Assembly (NCBI GenBank): GCA_046297695.1
Contig: JBKBHF010000005.1
Location: 1-64,000 of the forward strand
Source: Permianibacter sp046297695
GTDB taxonomy: Bacteria > Pseudomonadota > Gammaproteobacteria > Enterobacterales > Permianibacteraceae
DNA: 64,000 bases
Reading direction: 5' to 3'
How positions within the stretch are numbered: the first letter of the stretch is position 1; the number at the start of each line of letters is the position of its first letter. This document shows, in pieces, positions 47,034 through 55,267 of this stretch. Both the position numbers and the translations under genes were made by a program. Below the pieces are notes generated by a model. That model ran no database searches. It saw only the letters and a list, made by a program, of their open reading frames with translations, and had not been told where the DNA came from.

Positions 47034-47408
47034 TCAGCTGCGTGGGTTGTCAGTGGTGATACGGTTCTCGATGGCGTCCAGTTCGGCCAGCATGTGGTCG
47101 ATGTCCGCTTTCTGTTGCTGCAGCTGGGCGCGGCGACGGGCAAGCTTGGCGCGCAACACCTGCGCCTGCAGCTCTTCGCCTTGCGGCAAGTCGTAGAGAT
47201 CGATGATTTCGCGGATCTCGGCCAGCGAGAATCCAACACTCTTGCCGCGCAAGATCAGCGCGACGCGGACCCGATCCCGATTGCTGTAGATGCGTTGCTG
47301 ACCGGCACGTTGCGGTGACAGCAGACCTTCATCCTCGTAGTGACGCAGCGAACGGGGCGTGACATCGAACTCGCGAGCCAAATCGGTAATGGAGAACGTC
47401 TGATTCAT
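47034..47408 (-). CDS. liuR: MerR-family regulator of leucine degradation
   Basis: A 124-residue MerR-type regulator. The N-terminal winged helix FSITDLAREFDVTPRSLRHYEDEGLLSPQRAGQQRIY is typical of LiuR. A long coiled coil (~75-118, rich in Gln, Arg, Leu) supports dimerisation. It heads the operon, 45 bp upstream of liuA, and a perfect palindrome lies upstream at 47449-47464, consistent with autoregulation. The ATG at 47408 gives the family start. Confidence 0.93.
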   Translation of the reverse strand: MNQTFSITDLAREFDVTPRSLRHYEDEGLLSPQRAGQQRIYSNRDRVRVALILRGKSVGFSLAEIREIIDLYDLPQGEELQAQVLRAKLARRRAQLQQQKADIDHMLAELDAIENRITTDNPRS

Positions 47409-47448
47409 GGAGGCCAACCTGCAGCAGAGGCGAAAAGGGTAACCGAGG

Positions 47449-47464
47449 TTTACGTTAACGTAAA
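47449..47464. promoter_or_regulatory. Palindromic operator, probable LiuR site
   Basis: TTTACGTTAACGTAAA is a perfect 16-bp palindrome 41 bp upstream of the liuR start. MerR-family regulators bind such dyads between the -35 and -10 boxes. The match to the LiuR motif is from memory and so is inferred. Confidence 0.75.
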
Positions 47465-47755
47465 GGTAACCAGACCTGTTCCGACCAGCAAGGGGCCGTG
47501 CTGCAAGTGCTTGAATCATGGTGAGTCAACGCTATCGCCATGTCTATTGATATTCAATTAAAAGTCAATTAAAACAATAAATTACAATTCTTTTTTAAAG
47601 TTGTTTTCAGGTGATGCATGAGCTTTTCCTTATGCCGTTTTTGTCGTTGCGGCGGGGTCGGGCCTGTACTACGGTTAGGTCAGGAAACGGCTGCTTGCGG
47701 GCGGCTTTGCCCGGGCGTCGCTTCCGTTTTCTGGCTGAACAGTGAGGTGAGCATC

Positions 47756-47929
47756 ATGAAGAGACAAAAGCGTGATCGCATGAGCCGTGCCCATACCCGG
47801 GGCTATCAGGCGGGGCTTGAGGGCAAGTCGAAAGAAGCCTGTCCTTACGCCACGCATGATGTCCGCGAGCATTGGATGGGAGGCTGGCGGGAAGCGCGCA
47901 TGAGTCTCAATGGTGAAAATCTGCTCTGA
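47756..47929 (+). CDS. rmf: Ribosome modulation factor
   Basis: A 57-residue basic protein that dimerises 70S ribosomes into inactive 100S particles in stationary phase. It matches Rmf from memory: RDRMSRAHTRGYQAGLEGKS then CPYATHDVREHWMGGWREAR. GAGGTGAG precedes the ATG at 47756; a longer upstream reading frame is not part of the protein. It is monocistronic, with its own terminator. Confidence 0.95.
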   Translation: MKRQKRDRMSRAHTRGYQAGLEGKSKEACPYATHDVREHWMGGWREARMSLNGENLL

Positions 47930-47960
47930 TCGGCAGGAATCTGTATCTCCAGTCACCTTG

Positions 47961-47988
47961 ACGCGGCCTTCGGGCCGCGTTTTTTCTG
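47961..47988 (+). terminator. Terminator after rmf
   Basis: ACGCGGCC-TTCG-GGCCGCGT followed by TTTTT, a classic UUCG-loop hairpin. Confidence 0.92.
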
Positions 47989-48042
47989 TTTGAAGACTTC
48001 ATCGGCTGAAAACCTTCCGGTATCCTTGCCGCCCCGCGCTCC

Positions 48043-48132
48043 GGAGAGATGGCAGAGCGGTTGAATGCACCGGTCTTGAAAACCGGCAACGGCGTAAGTC
48101 GTTCGTGGGTTCGAATCCCACTCTCTCCGCCA
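48043..48132 (+). tRNA. tRNA-Ser (anticodon TGA)
   Basis: 90 nt including an encoded CCA. Acceptor stem GGAGAGA pairs with TCTCTCC. The anticodon loop CTTGAAA gives TGA. A long variable arm (CAACGGCGTAAGTCGTTCG region) and the T loop GGGTTCGAATCCC are present. Confidence 0.97.
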
Positions 48133-48429
48133 CGTCCTTCCTCCTAACCCCATCGCTCGTCCTCATAATCGTTGTCGAGACTCATTCTCGAATCACTCGC
48201 CATCCGCGAAACCGTCTGTGCAGAATCTGGGCAAGCCGACCGTTCGGTTGCCAGTTGCCTGAGAAAACCGCTGTTAGGTGCAAAGAAAACTGACAGCAGA
48301 CTTGTGCTTGTCACCTTTGCCGCGTCGCAGTAACGTAGCCGAACCGGTCGGCCGGTCCTCCGCACGAACAAGACCCAAACGCCGACTGGTTTTTGCTTCG
48401 ATTATCCAATCGGCCAGGGGAGACAAGCT
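48133..48429. other. Gap between tRNA-Ser and gacA
   Basis: 297 bp with no gene that I can support; it presumably carries the gacA promoter. Confidence 0.5.
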
Positions 48430-49074
48430 GTGATCAAAGTGCTGTTGGCAGACGATCACGATTTGGTGCGGACGGGGGTCAAGCGCCTGTTGGAAGACGC
48501 AGGCGATATCAAGGTGATCGGCGAAGCCGCATCCGGCGAAGACGCGATCAAGCTGGCGCGCGAGCTGAAGCCGCAAGTGGTGCTGATGGATGCCAATATG
48601 CCGGGCATCGGCGGCCTGGAGGCGACCAAGCGCATCCTGCGGCAAGTGCCGGAAGCCAAAATCATTGCGCTGACCGTGCATGGCGATGAGCCGTTTCCTT
48701 CCAAGTTTTTGCAGGCCGGTGCGCATGGTTACCTGACCAAGGGGGCCGATGTGCAGGAGATGGTGCGAGCCATTCGTCAGGTGGCTGGTGGTCGCCGTTA
48801 TATCGCGGCGGATGTCGCGCAGCAGATGGCGCTGCGTCAGGTCACGGACGACAGCGACAGCCCGTTTGAAACTTTGTCCGAGCGGGAGACCCAGGTGATG
48901 TTGATGGTCACTCAGGGCTGCAAGGTGCAGGACATCGCCGACAAACTCTGTCTGTCGCCGAAAACGGTCAACAGCTATCGTTATCGCCTGTTTGAGAAAC
49001 TGAAAGTCACCAGCGATGTCGAGCTGACCCATTTGGCAATACGCCATGGTGTAGTGCAGACGCAAACCAGCTGA
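48430..49074 (+). CDS. gacA: Response regulator GacA/UvrY
   Basis: A 214-residue NarL-family regulator that, with GacS/BarA, drives the small RNAs which sequester CsrA/RsmA. The receiver has LLADDHDLVRTGVKRLLED, phosphoacceptor Asp in VVLMDANMPGIGG and Lys in YLTKGA; the helix-turn-helix is LSERETQVMLMVTQGCK with LCLSPKTVNSYRYRLFEKL. The GTG at 48430 lies after AGGGGAG. The order gacA-uvrC-pgsA-tRNAs is conserved in gammaproteobacteria and confirms identity. Confidence 0.95.
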   Translation: MIKVLLADDHDLVRTGVKRLLEDAGDIKVIGEAASGEDAIKLARELKPQVVLMDANMPGIGGLEATKRILRQVPEAKIIALTVHGDEPFPSKFLQAGAHGYLTKGADVQEMVRAIRQVAGGRRYIAADVAQQMALRQVTDDSDSPFETLSERETQVMLMVTQGCKVQDIADKLCLSPKTVNSYRYRLFEKLKVTSDVELTHLAIRHGVVQTQTS

Positions 49075-49100
49075 GTGCCCCGGCAATCCCGGTATCGACA

Positions 49101-49134
49101 AAACCAGCGCTTTGATAGCGCTGGTTCTGTTTTG
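49101..49134 (+). terminator. Terminator between gacA and uvrC
   Basis: AACCAGCGCT-TTGAT-AGCGCTGGTT stem followed by CTGTTTT. It may be leaky, since uvrC usually shares transcripts with gacA. Confidence 0.8.
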
Positions 49135-49182
49135 AGCCTTCTATGATGGGTCGGATAAAGACCAAACCTGACTGAAACTGAC

Positions 49183-51048
49183 ATGACCGACGCCGTTTCA
49201 CCTTCTCCCTCAACAGGCAAAAGCTTGCTGATCCATGAGCCGGAGCGCCTGTCGGAGACGCTCAAGTTGCTCAGCACCGAGCCTGGTGTGTATCGGATGT
49301 TGGCGATTAACGGCGAGGTACTGTACGTCGGCAAGGCCAAGAATCTCAAGAAGCGGGTCAGCAGCTATTTTCGGCGCGAGCATGACAGCATCAAGACCGA
49401 AGTTTTGGTCAATCAGATTGCCGATATCCATGTCACGCTGACCCATTCGGAAAGCGAAGCGCTGGTGCTGGAATACAACCTGATTCAGGAGTTCCAGCCA
49501 CGGTTCAACATCCTGCTGCGTGACGACAAGTCCTATCCCTATGTATTTCTGTCGGGCGAGACCTATCCGCGGCTGGCCATTCACCGTGGTCCGCGCAAGG
49601 AAAAAGGCCGTTATTTTGGTCCGTTTCCGAGTGCGGGCGCGGTCCGGCAAAGCCTGTTGCTGCTGCAGAAGCTGTTTCGGGTGCGCCAGTGCGAAAACAG
49701 CTATTTCGCCAACCGGACACGGCCTTGCCTGCAGTATCAGATTGGCCGTTGTACCGCACCCTGTGTCGGTTATGTCACGCCGGAAGAATACGATCGCGAT
49801 GTCCGGCTGACAGCGATGTTCTATGAGGGGCGCAATCAGGACGTGATTGCCGAACTCGCCAAGCAGATGGAGCAGGCGGCGGCCGATCTGCAGTTCGAGA
49901 AAGCGGCTCAGCTGCGCGATCAAATCGCCCAGTTGCGACGCGTGCTGGACCGGCAGCGGGTGTCGGCCGACAGCGGCGATGTCGATGTGGTTGCCGGCGT
50001 GATTGAGAAGGGCCTGGCCTGCGTGTATGTGCTCTATGTCCGTGATGGCCGCGTCAGTGGCAGCCATTGCGTGATGCCGGAGCTGCCGGCCGGTGCCGAT
50101 GTCGATGATTTGATCGACGCCTTCCTGAATCAGTTTTATCTGGCTGAACGCGACATTCCGCGCGAGATCATCCATAACGCCAGCGAGTTTGACGGTGAAT
50201 CGCTGACCGCTTTGCTGGAGCAACGCGCAGGTCGCAAATTGCGCATCGCCAACTCGGTACGCGGTGATCGTGCCGCGTGGCTGCAGATGGCGGTCAAAAA
50301 CGCCCAGAACAGCATCGCCAGCCGCTTTGCCCAACAAGCGGAAGGGCAGAAGCGCGGCGAGCAGATGCGGGATCTGTTCGGCCTCGATGTGGTGCCACAG
50401 CGCTTCGAGTGCTTTGATATCAGCCATACCATGGGCGAGCAGACGGTGGCTTCCTGTGTGGTGTTTGATCTGAATGGTCCGCGCAAAAGCGATTACCGCC
50501 GCTTCAACATCGAGGGCATCACGGGCGGCGACGATTACGCGGCGATGTATCAGGCCCTTTCGCGCCGCTACGCGCGGCTGAAACGCGGCGAGGGCCAGTT
50601 GCCCGACGTCTTGTTCATCGACGGTGGCCCGGGTCAGCTGGCGCAGGCCGAGAAAATTCTCGAAGAGCTGCAAATCGACAACGTGCTTGCGGTTGGCATC
50701 AGCAAGGGGCCGGATCGGCGCGCCGGTCAGGAAGAGTTGCATTTGTCGGGGCGGGCAGCACCGTTGCAACTGCCGCCGGATGCCAGCCTGCTGCACTTCA
50801 TCCAGCACATCCGTGACGAGGCTCATCGGTTTGCCATCACCGGCCACCGGGCGCGGCGCGAGAAAAAGCGCAGTCGCTCGCCGCTGGAAGGCATCGATGG
50901 CGTTGGCCCACAACGTCGCCGTGAATTGCTGCGCCGGTTCGGCGGTCTGCAGGAGTTGATGAAGGCCAGCGTCGATGACATCGCGGCTGTACCGGGTATC
51001 AGCCGGACCCTCGCCGAACGCATCCACACCGCACTGCATCCGGGATAA
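49183..51048 (+). CDS. uvrC: Excinuclease ABC subunit C
   Basis: Makes both incisions in nucleotide excision repair. The 621 residues contain the GIY-YIG nuclease domain (GVYRMLAINGEVLYVGKAKNLKKRV, ~35-60). A UvrB-binding UVR motif is near 225 (QMEQAAADLQFEKAAQLRDQI). The RNase H-like C-terminal nuclease (ECFDISHTMGEQTVAS, LFIDGGPGQL) follows, then tandem helix-hairpin-helix motifs (LEGIDGVGPQRRRELLRRFG, SVDDIAAVPGIS). Full length. Confidence 0.97.
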   Translation: MTDAVSPSPSTGKSLLIHEPERLSETLKLLSTEPGVYRMLAINGEVLYVGKAKNLKKRVSSYFRREHDSIKTEVLVNQIADIHVTLTHSESEALVLEYNLIQEFQPRFNILLRDDKSYPYVFLSGETYPRLAIHRGPRKEKGRYFGPFPSAGAVRQSLLLLQKLFRVRQCENSYFANRTRPCLQYQIGRCTAPCVGYVTPEEYDRDVRLTAMFYEGRNQDVIAELAKQMEQAAADLQFEKAAQLRDQIAQLRRVLDRQRVSADSGDVDVVAGVIEKGLACVYVLYVRDGRVSGSHCVMPELPAGADVDDLIDAFLNQFYLAERDIPREIIHNASEFDGESLTALLEQRAGRKLRIANSVRGDRAAWLQMAVKNAQNSIASRFAQQAEGQKRGEQMRDLFGLDVVPQRFECFDISHTMGEQTVASCVVFDLNGPRKSDYRRFNIEGITGGDDYAAMYQALSRRYARLKRGEGQLPDVLFIDGGPGQLAQAEKILEELQIDNVLAVGISKGPDRRAGQEELHLSGRAAPLQLPPDASLLHFIQHIRDEAHRFAITGHRARREKKRSRSPLEGIDGVGPQRRRELLRRFGGLQELMKASVDDIAAVPGISRTLAERIHTALHPG

Positions 51049-51179
51049 GTGATGCCAGCGTCGGTGCCGGCGTGGGGAGCGTGCGGCGTCACAAGCTTTT
51101 GCCGGCCCGAACTGGCATACTGCGCGCCATCCTCAAGCCGCGTTTGACCAAGCCGCGTTAGACGGCCAACCGGATCTGT

Positions 51180-51740
51180 ATGACCATCCCCAATATCCTG
51201 ACGTTGATCCGAATCGCCCTGATCCCGGCCTTCGTGGTCTGCTTCTACTTGCCCTGGCAATGGCATTATCTGGCCAGCGCCGCCATTTTTGCGCTGGCGG
51301 GTTTCACCGACTGGCTGGACGGTTTCGTTGCCCGTCGGCTCGGCCAGACCTCGCCGCTCGGCGCCTTTCTGGATCCGGTCGCAGACAAGCTGATGGTGGC
51401 GGTTGCGCTGGTACTGCTGGTCGAGCGCCACGCCAGCCCGTGGCTGGCAGTGCCGGCGTTTGTGATCATCTCCCGCGAAATCACCATTTCGGCGCTGCGT
51501 GAGTGGATGGCCGAGCTGGGTAATCGGGCCGCCGTCAAGGTATCGGTCATTGGCAAAATCAAGACAGCGTGCCAGATGTTGGCCATTGTGGTACTGCTGG
51601 CCAACCCGCCAGGTTGGGACAATCCCTGGGTCCGGCTGGGCCATGTCTTGCTGGATGTCGCGGTGGTGTTCACGCTCTGGTCGATGGTGATCTACCTGCG
51701 CGCCGCGTGGCCGACGCTGCGCGCAAATGCTGGAAAATAA
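51180..51740 (+). CDS. pgsA: CDP-diacylglycerol--glycerol-3-phosphate 3-phosphatidyltransferase
   Basis: Inner-membrane enzyme making phosphatidylglycerol phosphate. The 186 residues carry about five helices and the CDP-alcohol transferase signature DWLDGFVARRLGQTSPLGAF continuing LDPVADK, with its metal-binding aspartates at about 42-67. MTIPNILTLIRIALIP is a typical start. It is followed, as in E. coli, by glycine, cysteine and leucine tRNA genes. Confidence 0.95.
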   Translation: MTIPNILTLIRIALIPAFVVCFYLPWQWHYLASAAIFALAGFTDWLDGFVARRLGQTSPLGAFLDPVADKLMVAVALVLLVERHASPWLAVPAFVIISREITISALREWMAELGNRAAVKVSVIGKIKTACQMLAIVVLLANPPGWDNPWVRLGHVLLDVAVVFTLWSMVIYLRAAWPTLRANAGK

Positions 51741-51826
51741 AGCTGTTTATGCTTTGACCAAGTTGAAAAAATCCTTTCATCTTGGCTTGACAGGGGTCCG
51801 GCAACCAGTAAAATGCGCCCCGCATT

Positions 51827-51902
<76 letters not shown>

Positions 51903-51926
51903 GATTTTGCAGTAAAAGCTTAAAAC

Positions 51927-51971
51927 CTCGGCGCCGAGACAGGCATCAAGTCCAGCCGGGGTTTTTTGTTT
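51927..51971 (+). terminator. Possible terminator or processing hairpin after tRNA-Gly 1
   Basis: CCTCGGC and GCCGGGG arms around a 20-base loop, then GTTTTTTG. The stem is imperfect, so read-through into tRNA-Cys is possible. Confidence 0.4.
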
Positions 51972-52045
51972 CAGCGCGGCAGCATGCCGAATGGAAACAA
52001 AAGCAGTGCTTTGATGTAGCGCGATGTGAGAACATCGTGCGCCAC

Positions 52046-52119
52046 GGCGGGGTGGCAGAGTGGTCATGCAGCGGACTGCAAATCCGTGGACGCCGGTTCG
52101 ATTCCGACCTCCGCCTCCA
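52046..52119 (+). tRNA. tRNA-Cys (anticodon GCA)
   Basis: 74 nt with encoded CCA. Acceptor GGCGGGG pairs with CTCCGCC (one G-T pair). The anticodon loop CTGCAAA gives GCA. Confidence 0.97.
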
Positions 52120-52143
52120 AATTGGTAAGCGCCTCCGGCGTAG

Positions 52144-52161
52144 CCTGTTGAAAACAACAGG
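52144..52161 (+). other. Small hairpin between tRNA-Cys and tRNA-Gly 2
   Basis: CCTGTTG-AAAA-CAACAGG perfect stem without a T run; probably an RNA processing element. Confidence 0.45.
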
Positions 52162-52182
52162 CAGTAGTAGACAAAACGTTTT

Positions 52183-52258
<76 letters not shown>

Positions 52259-52265
52259 GTAAAAA

Positions 52266-52291
52266 CAAAGCCCCGTTCGCGGGGCTTTGTT
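52266..52291 (+). terminator. Terminator after tRNA-Gly 2
   Basis: CAAAGCCCCG-TTCG-CGGGGCTTTG followed by TTGTTT. Confidence 0.85.
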
Positions 52292-52292
52292 G

Positions 52293-52364
52293 TTTCTGGG
52301 ACAAAGCTTGTTTCTGGGACAAAGCTTGTTTCTGGGACAAAGCTTGTTTCTGGAACAAGATTGT
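52293..52364. repeat. 18-bp tandem repeat, four copies
   Basis: Three exact copies of TTTCTGGGACAAAGCTTG at 52293, 52311 and 52329, then a degenerate fourth at 52347. Unit length is a multiple of three, but I find no gene reading through it. It lies directly after a tRNA-Gly terminator. Confidence 0.9.
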
Positions 52365-52497
52365 TTGAATCATGCATTTCCGGACGACACGCTGTCAGGG
52401 CATCACATGCTGTTGCCGCAAATCACGGTCGTTCTGCAGTGTAGTCGATGCCGGTATGATTGCTGTACCGTTGTCGCCTGATTACACTGCGCCGCAT

Positions 52498-52589
52498 GCC
52501 CGGGTGGCGAAATAGGTAGACGCAACGGACTTAAAATCCGTCGGCACCGTAAAAGGGCCGTACCGGTTCGATTCCGGTCCCGGGCACCA
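52498..52589 (+). tRNA. tRNA-Leu (anticodon TAA)
   Basis: 92 nt with encoded CCA. Acceptor GCCCGGG pairs with CCCGGGC. The anticodon loop CTTAAAA gives TAA. A long variable arm is present (class II tRNA). Matches leuZ of the pgsA-linked cluster. Confidence 0.97.
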
Positions 52590-52659
52590 CTCTTGTGATA
52601 ACGCTGCAGTACTCGTCTTGAATCCGCTGCCTGCCGCGGGTCTGCTGCAACCCCGCTGC

Positions 52660-53190
52660 TCAGCTTCTTAGCAAATCCACCATTTCCAGAATGCGCAATT
52701 CGCGCTCGCGATCGTCGTGTTCATCTTCCAGATCGTCACGTTCGCGCCGCAGTTTGCGCCGTGCTTCGTCGCTCAGGTCTTGCTTGGCCAGTTCGCTGTC
52801 GATTTCGGCAATGCGCCGATCAATACGCTCCAACTCCTGCTCGATTTCCCAAATCGCGTAACCGTAGCGGTACTGGCGCAGGAATTCTCCCGCCAGATTG
52901 GCCGGACAGACGTTGTGATAGGTCGCACCACTGCGGCCAATATTGAGGCCATTTTCCGGCGTGCAGTAGCTGAGCAGGCCTTCGTCACGGCCGGCACGAT
53001 AGCGATCGCCATCGATGCTGATCCCGAACTCAGCGCAGGCTTCGCGGTGACTGCTGAGCCGTGACAGCGGTGCGCCATTCTGGCCATCCTGCAGGCCGAC
53101 GCCGTACCAATCACCACTGCGGCATTCGGTTTCCGACAGGCTGGCACAGCCACCGAGCAGCAGTGCCATCAGGGCGATCAGAGGTTTCAT
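52660..53190 (-). CDS. DUF2799 lipoprotein
   Basis: A 176-residue lipoprotein with lipobox LLLGGCAS (lipidation near Cys 15). Next come the DUF2799 marks CRSGDWYGVGLQDGQNGAPLS, YRAGRDEGLLSYCTPENG and YRYGYAIWEIEQELERID. The C-terminal half is a long charged coiled coil (Arg, Glu, Asp-rich). The start is the ATG at 53188-53190. Function unknown; a position in the cell envelope is certain only from the lipobox. Confidence 0.88.
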   Translation of the reverse strand: MKPLIALMALLLGGCASLSETECRSGDWYGVGLQDGQNGAPLSRLSSHREACAEFGISIDGDRYRAGRDEGLLSYCTPENGLNIGRSGATYHNVCPANLAGEFLRQYRYGYAIWEIEQELERIDRRIAEIDSELAKQDLSDEARRKLRRERDDLEDEHDDRERELRILEMVDLLRS

Positions 53191-53195
53191 GCCGA

Positions 53196-53882
53196 TTATC
53201 CTTGTCCTGTGTTTGCCAGCAGGCGGTTGGCCTTGATGCCATACCATGGCATCAGGATACCAAGCAGGCTGTAAAGAAAGCCGCTGAAGGGCCCGTATTG
53301 TGCTGGCACAATCAGTAAATACAACAGGGATAGCCATGCCGGCAGCGTCAGCAGAAGAAAACTGTTGCGTTCCAGCCGGGCTTCCAGCTGCTCCACGGCA
53401 TCGAGCTGCAGCGCTGCCGCCTTGCGCAGTGCGTGTTGATAAAGCAGCGCCAGCCAGCTGCACATGGCAATGAAACCGACTGCATAAATGACAAACAGGC
53501 TGTTGATGGCCTGCAAACCGATGCCGGACATCGGCAGCTGGAAAAAGCCGCCACTGATCCAGTGGAACAGGCTGCCAAAAACGATGCGCAGCGGGTAAAC
53601 AAACACCAGCACGGTGCACACCAACGCGGACGTCAACAGGATGGTGGGCGTGTCACAGAGGCAGTAGCGCTGGCTCCAGCGCATATGGCTATACCAGAAC
53701 ATCAGCAACAAAGCGGCGCTGGCAATGAACGCGGGGATCGACTTCAAGGCCAGTATGAACTCTTCAAAGCTGGTCGGCACGTTATCGCCAGCGATCACCA
53801 GCAGCGTCAGCGAAAAGGCAAACGCGGCATCGGTAAACGCTTCCAGTCGGGTCGATTGGCGGGCGGGTTTTTGATCCGTCAT
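53196..53882 (-). CDS. TMEM175/DUF1211-like membrane protein
   Basis: A 228-residue protein with about six helices. The first helix carries TRLEAFTDAAFAFSLTLL, a variant of the R-x3-F-[ST]-D signature that lines the pore of bacterial TMEM175 potassium channels. Further helices include HWISGGFFQLP and NSLFVIYAVGFIAM. A long open frame upstream of the ATG at 53882 is not part of the protein. It is five bases upstream of the DUF2799 lipoprotein gene, so the two form an operon. Channel function is inferred from the motif. Confidence 0.75.
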   Translation of the reverse strand: MTDQKPARQSTRLEAFTDAAFAFSLTLLVIAGDNVPTSFEEFILALKSIPAFIASAALLLMFWYSHMRWSQRYCLCDTPTILLTSALVCTVLVFVYPLRIVFGSLFHWISGGFFQLPMSGIGLQAINSLFVIYAVGFIAMCSWLALLYQHALRKAAALQLDAVEQLEARLERNSFLLLTLPAWLSLLYLLIVPAQYGPFSGFLYSLLGILMPWYGIKANRLLANTGQG

Positions 53883-53966
53883 GGAGGGCTTCCTGCGCGG
53901 GCGACTCCCGGTGATTGAAGAGGCCAATCTAGCAGAGCTTCGACAGGGCGGGTACTGCAGCGCGAG

Positions 53967-53980
53967 CTGACCCGGATCAA
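53967..53980. promoter_or_regulatory. FNR/ANR-like box before the chorismate mutase-DGC gene
   Basis: CTGAC-CCGG-ATCAA, two changes from TTGAT-N4-ATCAA. Its centre is 41.5 bp upstream of the start codon, and TAGCAT, a possible -10 box, lies at 54003-54008. Confidence 0.5.
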
Positions 53981-54014
53981 GAGCCAGGCCGAATCGCCAC
54001 ACTAGCATGGCGAC

Positions 54015-54767
54015 ATGAACCCGCTCGCCGACAATGCCGACAGCCTCGCGGACCTGCGTCAACAGATCGACCAGCTGGACAGCCGCATATTGCAATTGCT
54101 GGCCCAGCGCCAACAGCTGGTGCTGCAGATCGCAGCGCACAAAAGCGGTCCGCAGGCCGTGCCGGCTTACGACCGTCTGCTGCCAATGCTGGCGGCACGC
54201 GGTGAGCGGGCGGCAGCGCTGGGGCTGGACCGCGATTTCATCGTTCGGCTGTTTCAGCAGATTGCGCATCAGGCCATGGCGACGCAACAGGCGGTCATGG
54301 CCACCGCGCAGCCATCGGCGCCCGCGGAGCTGCCGCTGGTCTACAGCTGTTCGGGTTGTTCGAGTTCGGCGCAGCTGGCCAATGATCTGGCGCTGGCGCT
54401 GGATCGCGAGCAGCTCGCCGAGATGTCGTGCATCGCCGGTGTCGGCGGCGATGTGCCGGCGCTGGTCAAGACCGCCAAATCCGGCCGTCCGACCCTGGTG
54501 ATCGATGGCTGTTCCCGGGTTTGCGCCAAGCGAAGCCTTGAACGGCACGGCATTGCCGCGAACCAACATGTCGTGCTCAGCAAATGGGGCGCAAAGAAGC
54601 GCTTGCACCGGCATTACCAGGCCGAAGAGCTGCTGATTGCCAAGTCACGTCTGCAGGACTGCCTGGCGGTACTGCAAGAGTCGAAACTCACGGCGGCGAC
54701 AGCGTCAGCTGCTGCGCAGGCGACACCGGCCATCGATCAGGGGACAGGACTCGAGTGCAAGCAATGA
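54015..54767 (+). CDS. Fusion of a chorismate mutase type domain and a DGC (putative zinc-binding) domain
   Basis: A 250-residue protein of two parts. Residues ~10-95 match the AroQ chorismate mutase helix bundle: LRQQIDQLDSRILQLLAQRQQLVLQIAAHK, LDRDFIVRLFQQIAHQ and TQQ. They keep counterparts of E. coli Arg11, Arg28, Lys39, Arg51 and Gln88 but not Asp48 and Glu52. Residues ~108-230 match the DGC domain with CSGCSSSAQLANDLALALDR, CIAGVGG and the VIDGCSRVCAKRSL motif, five to six cysteines probably binding a metal. The stop overlaps the ubiT start (ATGA), so the gene is coupled to oxygen-independent ubiquinone synthesis. Mutase activity is uncertain. Confidence 0.8.
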   Translation: MNPLADNADSLADLRQQIDQLDSRILQLLAQRQQLVLQIAAHKSGPQAVPAYDRLLPMLAARGERAAALGLDRDFIVRLFQQIAHQAMATQQAVMATAQPSAPAELPLVYSCSGCSSSAQLANDLALALDREQLAEMSCIAGVGGDVPALVKTAKSGRPTLVIDGCSRVCAKRSLERHGIAANQHVVLSKWGAKKRLHRHYQAEELLIAKSRLQDCLAVLQESKLTAATASAAAQATPAIDQGTGLECKQ

Positions 54768-55246
54768 ATACCATATTGACAAATCTGGATCAGCTGCCTG
54801 CGATCGATGCACTGGCAAGGCGTGGCCTGCAACAACTGCCTGCGGTCGGGCGCTGGATGCCGCCGTCCTTGCTGGAACGGTTGGTGACACGCGTGCTGAA
54901 TGACATGCTGCAGGAACGCGTGCGCGGTGGTGCACTCACCGAGCTCGATAATCGCTGGCTCGCCATTGATTGCACTGACTGGCCGTATCCAATCCGGATC
55001 ACCCGCCGTGGCCATCGTTTGCAAGCCAGCTGTCAGCGCGGCGCCATTGACGCCAGCATCCGTGGCGATCTGCAGTCCTTCCTGATTTTGCTGCGCCAGG
55101 AGCGCGATCCTGACACGCTGTTCTTTCAGCGCAAGCTGGTCATGCAGGGCGATACCGAGCTCGCGCTGGCAGTTAAGAATTTTCTCGATACGCTGGAGCC
55201 GGAGCAGATGCCGGCCGCGCTGCGTTGGCTGCTGGTGCGCGCGTGA
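54764..55246 (+). CDS. ubiT: Ubiquinone biosynthesis accessory factor UbiT
   Basis: SCP2-type lipid carrier for oxygen-independent ubiquinone synthesis. The 160 residues match E. coli YhbT/UbiT, including PDTLFFQRKLVMQGDTELAL and VKNFLDTLEPEQMPAALR near the C-terminus. The ATG overlaps the upstream stop codon. It is convergent with ubiV, and both lie in an FNR-box-bearing region, which fits use under anoxia. Confidence 0.92.
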   Translation: MNTILTNLDQLPAIDALARRGLQQLPAVGRWMPPSLLERLVTRVLNDMLQERVRGGALTELDNRWLAIDCTDWPYPIRITRRGHRLQASCQRGAIDASIRGDLQSFLILLRQERDPDTLFFQRKLVMQGDTELALAVKNFLDTLEPEQMPAALRWLLVRA

Positions 55247-55267
55247 TTGCCTGTATGCCGACGCAGA

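Noticed and set aside
48105..48293. 62-codon plus-strand frame after tRNA-Ser
   Set aside because: Starts inside the tRNA gene and has no ribosome site or protein-like features.
49210..51039. 609-codon minus-strand frame opposite uvrC
   Set aside because: uvrC has all family domains; the opposite frame shows none.
52293..52364. Tandem repeat considered as a CRISPR array
   Set aside because: Copies are contiguous with no spacers and the unit is only 18 bp; no cas genes are nearby.
53883..54614. Upstream extension of the TMEM175-like frame on the minus strand (start at 54614)
   Set aside because: It overlaps the chorismate mutase-DGC gene antisense and the TMEM175 signature begins only after the ATG at 53882.
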